DNA of 8,301 nucleotides from Gemmatimonadota bacterium (lineage in GTDB: Bacteria; Gemmatimonadota; Gemmatimonadetes; Gemmatimonadales; GWC2-71-9): assembly GCA_003221075.1 (NCBI GenBank), contig QHUF01000214.1:1-8301 (forward strand), read 5' to 3'. The position numbers were made by a program, and so were the translations under genes. Position 1 is the stretch's first letter; each line of letters opens with the position of its first letter. Below the pieces are notes generated by a model. It had not been told where the DNA came from. It did not search any database and saw only the letters and a list, made by a program, of their open reading frames with translations. Positions 6,428 through 8,301 of the stretch are shown here, piece by piece.

Positions 6428-7450
6428 TCAATCGTCTTTCTGGCCGAACAGCGCCATGTTGGACGAATGCCCCGGCATGACTTTGGCTGCCGGGTTCAGG
6501 AAGTGCGCGATTTGATTCACGGCGATGCAGGCTTCCGAAAAGCCCGTCGCGATGAGCTTCAACTTCCCCGGATACGTGGTGATATCGCCGGCGGCGTAGA
6601 TGCCGGGGATGTTGGTGTCCATCGTCTGCGCCACCTTGATGTCGCCCTTCTCGATCTCGAGCCCCCACTCGGCGATCGCGCCGAGCGATGAGACGAAGCC
6701 GAGCTGCGGGATCACGCAGTCCATCGCCAGCGTCTCTTCTTCCTTTGTCTTGTTGTTGAAGATGGTGACGCGCTCGATGCGACCCGAGCCCGCGATGTCT
6801 TTCAGCTCCCAGAACGTGCGCAGCTGCATCTTGCCCGCGGCCGCCAGGGCCTGGACCTGATCCACCGTCGCCTGATGCGCGCGGAAGCCATCGCGGCGGT
6901 GAATCATGACGATCGATTTTGCGACGGGGTGCAGGTTCACCGCCCAGTCGAACGCCGAGTCGCCACCACCGACGATCAGGACGCGCTTCCCCGCGAACTC
7001 GCGCGGGTTCAAGACGCGATCGTGCAGTCCTTTGTCGTTCCAACGATCCACGTCCTTGAGCGCCAGCTTGCGCGGCGTGAAGGCGCCGATCCCGCCGGCG
7101 ATCAGGACGGAGCGGCCCGGATACTCGTCCTTGTCGGTGACGATCGTAAAGAGCGGCTTGCCGTTGTCCTCACTCCGCCGCAGCCCGACGACTTTCTCGG
7201 CGAGATGGACCGGGGGCTTCCATTGCAGGCCCTGTTCCGCGAGCGCCTTCACCAGATCCTTGGCGAGGATCTTCGGAAAACCGGCGACGTCGAAGACGTA
7301 TTTCTCGGGATACAACGCGGTCAGCTGGCCGCCGACCTGATCGAGATTATCGATCAAGCGGTGTGACGCGCCGCGCATGCCGGCGTAAAAGGCGGCGAAC
7401 AGGCCGGTCGGGCCGGCCCCGATGATGGTGATATCTTTCATCTCTTGCAT
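6428..7450 (-). CDS. Ferredoxin-NADP+ reductase, thioredoxin-reductase-like type (YumC-like)
   Basis: This is a cytoplasmic FAD enzyme of 340 aa that in its family moves electrons between NADPH and ferredoxin or flavodoxin. The N-terminal FAD-binding motif GAGPTG lies at residues 11-16, followed by DQVGGQLTALYPEKYVFDVAGFP, characteristic of this FNR group. The NADPH-binding motif GGGDSAFDWA starts at residue 161. The C-terminal FAD motif YAAGDITTYPGKLKLIATGFSEA and a tail extending to HSSNMALFG are also typical. The CxxC redox pair of true thioredoxin reductases is absent: the only cysteines are the isolated ones in AMDCVIP and SEACIAV. The start is ATG 7450; ATG 7441 (MKDITIIGAG) is an equally plausible alternative, and neither has a strong ribosome site. 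The gene converges with dacB, with only 5 bases between the stop codons, and no ferredoxin gene is nearby. Confidence 0.92.
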   Translation of the reverse strand: MQEMKDITIIGAGPTGLFAAFYAGMRGASHRLIDNLDQVGGQLTALYPEKYVFDVAGFPKILAKDLVKALAEQGLQWKPPVHLAEKVVGLRRSEDNGKPLFTIVTDKDEYPGRSVLIAGGIGAFTPRKLALKDVDRWNDKGLHDRVLNPREFAGKRVLIVGGGDSAFDWAVNLHPVAKSIVMIHRRDGFRAHQATVDQVQALAAAGKMQLRTFWELKDIAGSGRIERVTIFNNKTKEEETLAMDCVIPQLGFVSSLGAIAEWGLEIEKGDIKVAQTMDTNIPGIYAAGDITTYPGKLKLIATGFSEACIAVNQIAHFLNPAAKVMPGHSSNMALFGQKDD

Positions 7451-7548
7451 CGCGCCAACGCTAGCTTGCTTCTCGTCTTGGGTCTACTGGCATGCGTCGG
7501 TGGCGGACCGCTCGCGCTGCGTTGCCCCTGACCATAGGTTCACGACCC
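7451..7548. other. Divergent intergenic region, no recognised signal
   Basis: These 98 bases separate the divergently read ferredoxin-NADP+ reductase and adenosyltransferase genes and should hold both promoters. I searched by eye for -35/-10 pairs and found none with a convincing fit. The region is too short for a full cobalamin riboswitch plus promoter, and no B12-box-like core was recognised. A reading frame continues upstream of the adenosyltransferase to ATG 7492, but those codons do not look like part of the protein. Confidence 0.5.
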
Positions 7549-8100
7549 GTGAAGATCTACACGAAGACCGGCGATGCAGGAGAGACGAGTCTCTTTGGCG
7601 GCATGCGGGTGCCGAAGGATGATGCCCGGGTGCGCGCATACGGCGATGTCGATGAATTGAACGCCGTGCTTGGCTTCGCGATGGCGCTCGAACCCTCCAC
7701 CTTCGAATCCGCAATGCTCGCGACGACCCAGCGCGATCTCTTCACCATTGGCGCCGAGCTCGCTACACCAGATCCTGCTAAAATGGGGAAGGCGCTGGCT
7801 CGAAGTGGCTCGGCGATCAGCGGATCGGATGTTGGCGCGCTAGAGGACGTCATCGACAAGCACGAGTCAAAACTCAAACCGCTGAAGAATTTCATTCTTC
7901 CGGGCGGCACGCCCAAGGCGGCCGCGTTTCACGTTGCCCGTACCGTCTGCCGTCGCGCGGAGCGATCTGTCGTGACCTTGTCGCGCACGGAGCAGATCAA
8001 TCCCGCCATCATTCATTACCTCAATCGACTATCAGACCTGTGCTTCGTGCTGGCACGAGCGGTGAATCAGCAAGCCGGCACTCCCGACGTCCAGTGGTAA
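7549..8100 (+). CDS. ATP:cob(I)alamin adenosyltransferase, PduO type
   Basis: This cytoplasmic enzyme (183 aa) transfers the adenosyl group of ATP to cob(I)alamin, making coenzyme B12. The N-terminal ATP-binding motif KIYTKTGDAGETSLFGG occupies residues 2-18 and sets the start: GTG 7549 places it right at the N-terminus as usual in the family, whereas ATG 7492 would add 19 unrelated residues. Further PduO signatures are R29-x-YGDVDELN (to residue 38), FILPGG (115-120), HVARTVCRRAER (128-139) and YLNRLSD (157-163). The length is normal for a bacterial stand-alone PduO-type enzyme, and there is no fused DUF336-type domain. Its presence implies that the host uses adenosylcobalamin enzymes, though none is in the window. 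The last 7 bases overlap the proposed aroB start. Confidence 0.94.
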   Translation: MKIYTKTGDAGETSLFGGMRVPKDDARVRAYGDVDELNAVLGFAMALEPSTFESAMLATTQRDLFTIGAELATPDPAKMGKALARSGSAISGSDVGALEDVIDKHESKLKPLKNFILPGGTPKAAAFHVARTVCRRAERSVVTLSRTEQINPAIIHYLNRLSDLCFVLARAVNQQAGTPDVQW

Positions 8101-8301
8101 CCATCCGAGTCCCGCTCGTCGAGCAGCGGGATGCCTCCTACGACATCCTGATCGGCGCCGGTCTTGTCCACCAGCTCGACAAGATCTTGCCGGAGTACTG
8201 CCCCGCGGCGGCGTACGCGCTGATCTCGGATTCGTACGTGGGCAACGCCTATGGGGAGGATCTGGCAAAGGAGCTAACGGCTGCCGGCTTAGCGATCGAG
8301 C
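8094..8301 (+). CDS. aroB: 3-dehydroquinate synthase, N-terminal part (cut by window edge)
   Basis: Reading from GTG 8094 gives 69 complete codons open to the right edge. The sequence VPLVEQRDASYDILIGAGLVHQLDKILPE, followed by AYALISDSYVGNAYGEDLAKELTAAG, matches the N-terminal NAD-binding region of AroB, which typically begins with a short strand, then Y-x-I-x-I-G-x-G-L, and then a strand ending in S/T-D. The full enzyme, about 360 aa, converts DAHP to 3-dehydroquinate in the shikimate pathway with NAD+ and a divalent metal as cofactors. The catalytic and metal-binding residues lie beyond the window. The start overlaps the adenosyltransferase stop by 7 bases with no clear Shine-Dalgarno site, so the two genes are probably cotranscribed. 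No other start codon precedes the conserved YDILIGAG in this frame. Confidence 0.88.
   Translation, partial: MVTIRVPLVEQRDASYDILIGAGLVHQLDKILPEYCPAAAYALISDSYVGNAYGEDLAKELTAAGLAIE

Noticed and set aside
6400..6450. Shared terminator between the convergent dacB and reductase genes
   Set aside because: No stem with a following T-run on either strand was found; only 5 bases separate the two stop codons.
5640..7043. 467-codon open frame on the minus strand spanning dacB and the reductase gene
   Set aside because: It crosses two genes with clear catalytic motifs in other frames, is rich in arginine and low-complexity sequence, and shows no domain.
6428..7450. Identification as thioredoxin reductase
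   Set aside because: The fold is similar, but the CxxC active-site pair is missing and the C-terminal pattern matches the TrxR-like ferredoxin-NADP+ reductase group.
7451..7548. Cobalamin riboswitch upstream of the adenosyltransferase
   Set aside because: The gap is too short for the usual aptamer plus expression platform, and no B12-box-like core was recognised.

Overview
The window is a GC-rich, densely coding piece of a chromosome from a diderm (Gram-negative) bacterium. An Omp85/TamA barrel protein, a TamB-type protein and a lipoprotein with a clear lipobox all imply an outer membrane. Gene content and codon style would fit Gemmatimonadota or a similar environmental phylum, but no rRNA or other marker is present, so the taxon is an inference. 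No tRNA, rRNA, CRISPR array, insertion sequence or phage gene was seen, and no stretch over 300 bases lacks a gene.

Layout. Positions 1-2501 (minus strand) hold an outer-membrane biogenesis pair: a three-POTRA Omp85/TamA-like barrel protein followed with no gap by the start of a TamB-like inner-membrane-anchored protein, cut by the left edge. Together they look like a TamA-TamB envelope-spanning export or lipid-transfer module. Diverging from it, positions 2479-6422 (plus strand) hold three overlapping genes: a family-5 peptide/nickel-type solute-binding lipoprotein, a single DppB/OppB-type permease, and a PBP4-type (DacB, peptidase S13) D-Ala-D-Ala carboxypeptidase/endopeptidase. The second permease (DppC) and the ATPases (DppD/F) expected for this transporter are not here. 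The arrangement suggests uptake of peptides, perhaps released from peptidoglycan, with the missing subunits encoded elsewhere.

Converging on the carboxypeptidase gene, five bases away, is a TrxR-like ferredoxin-NADP+ reductase (6428-7450, minus). Diverging from that across a 98-base gap is a PduO-type ATP:cob(I)alamin adenosyltransferase (7549-8100, plus), whose last codons overlap the start of a 3-dehydroquinate synthase gene (aroB, 8094 to the right edge). These are housekeeping functions: flavin electron transfer, coenzyme B12 formation and the shikimate pathway.

Most of the window is ordinary core-genome material. The points worth a second look are the transporter/PBP4 operon without its partner subunits, the crowded divergent start region around 2451-2507 where two opposed promoter-like signals share their -10 bases, and a pair of mutually exclusive palindromes at the 3' end of the barrel gene. 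Several gene starts lack a clear Shine-Dalgarno site, so 5' ends are less certain than 3' ends.
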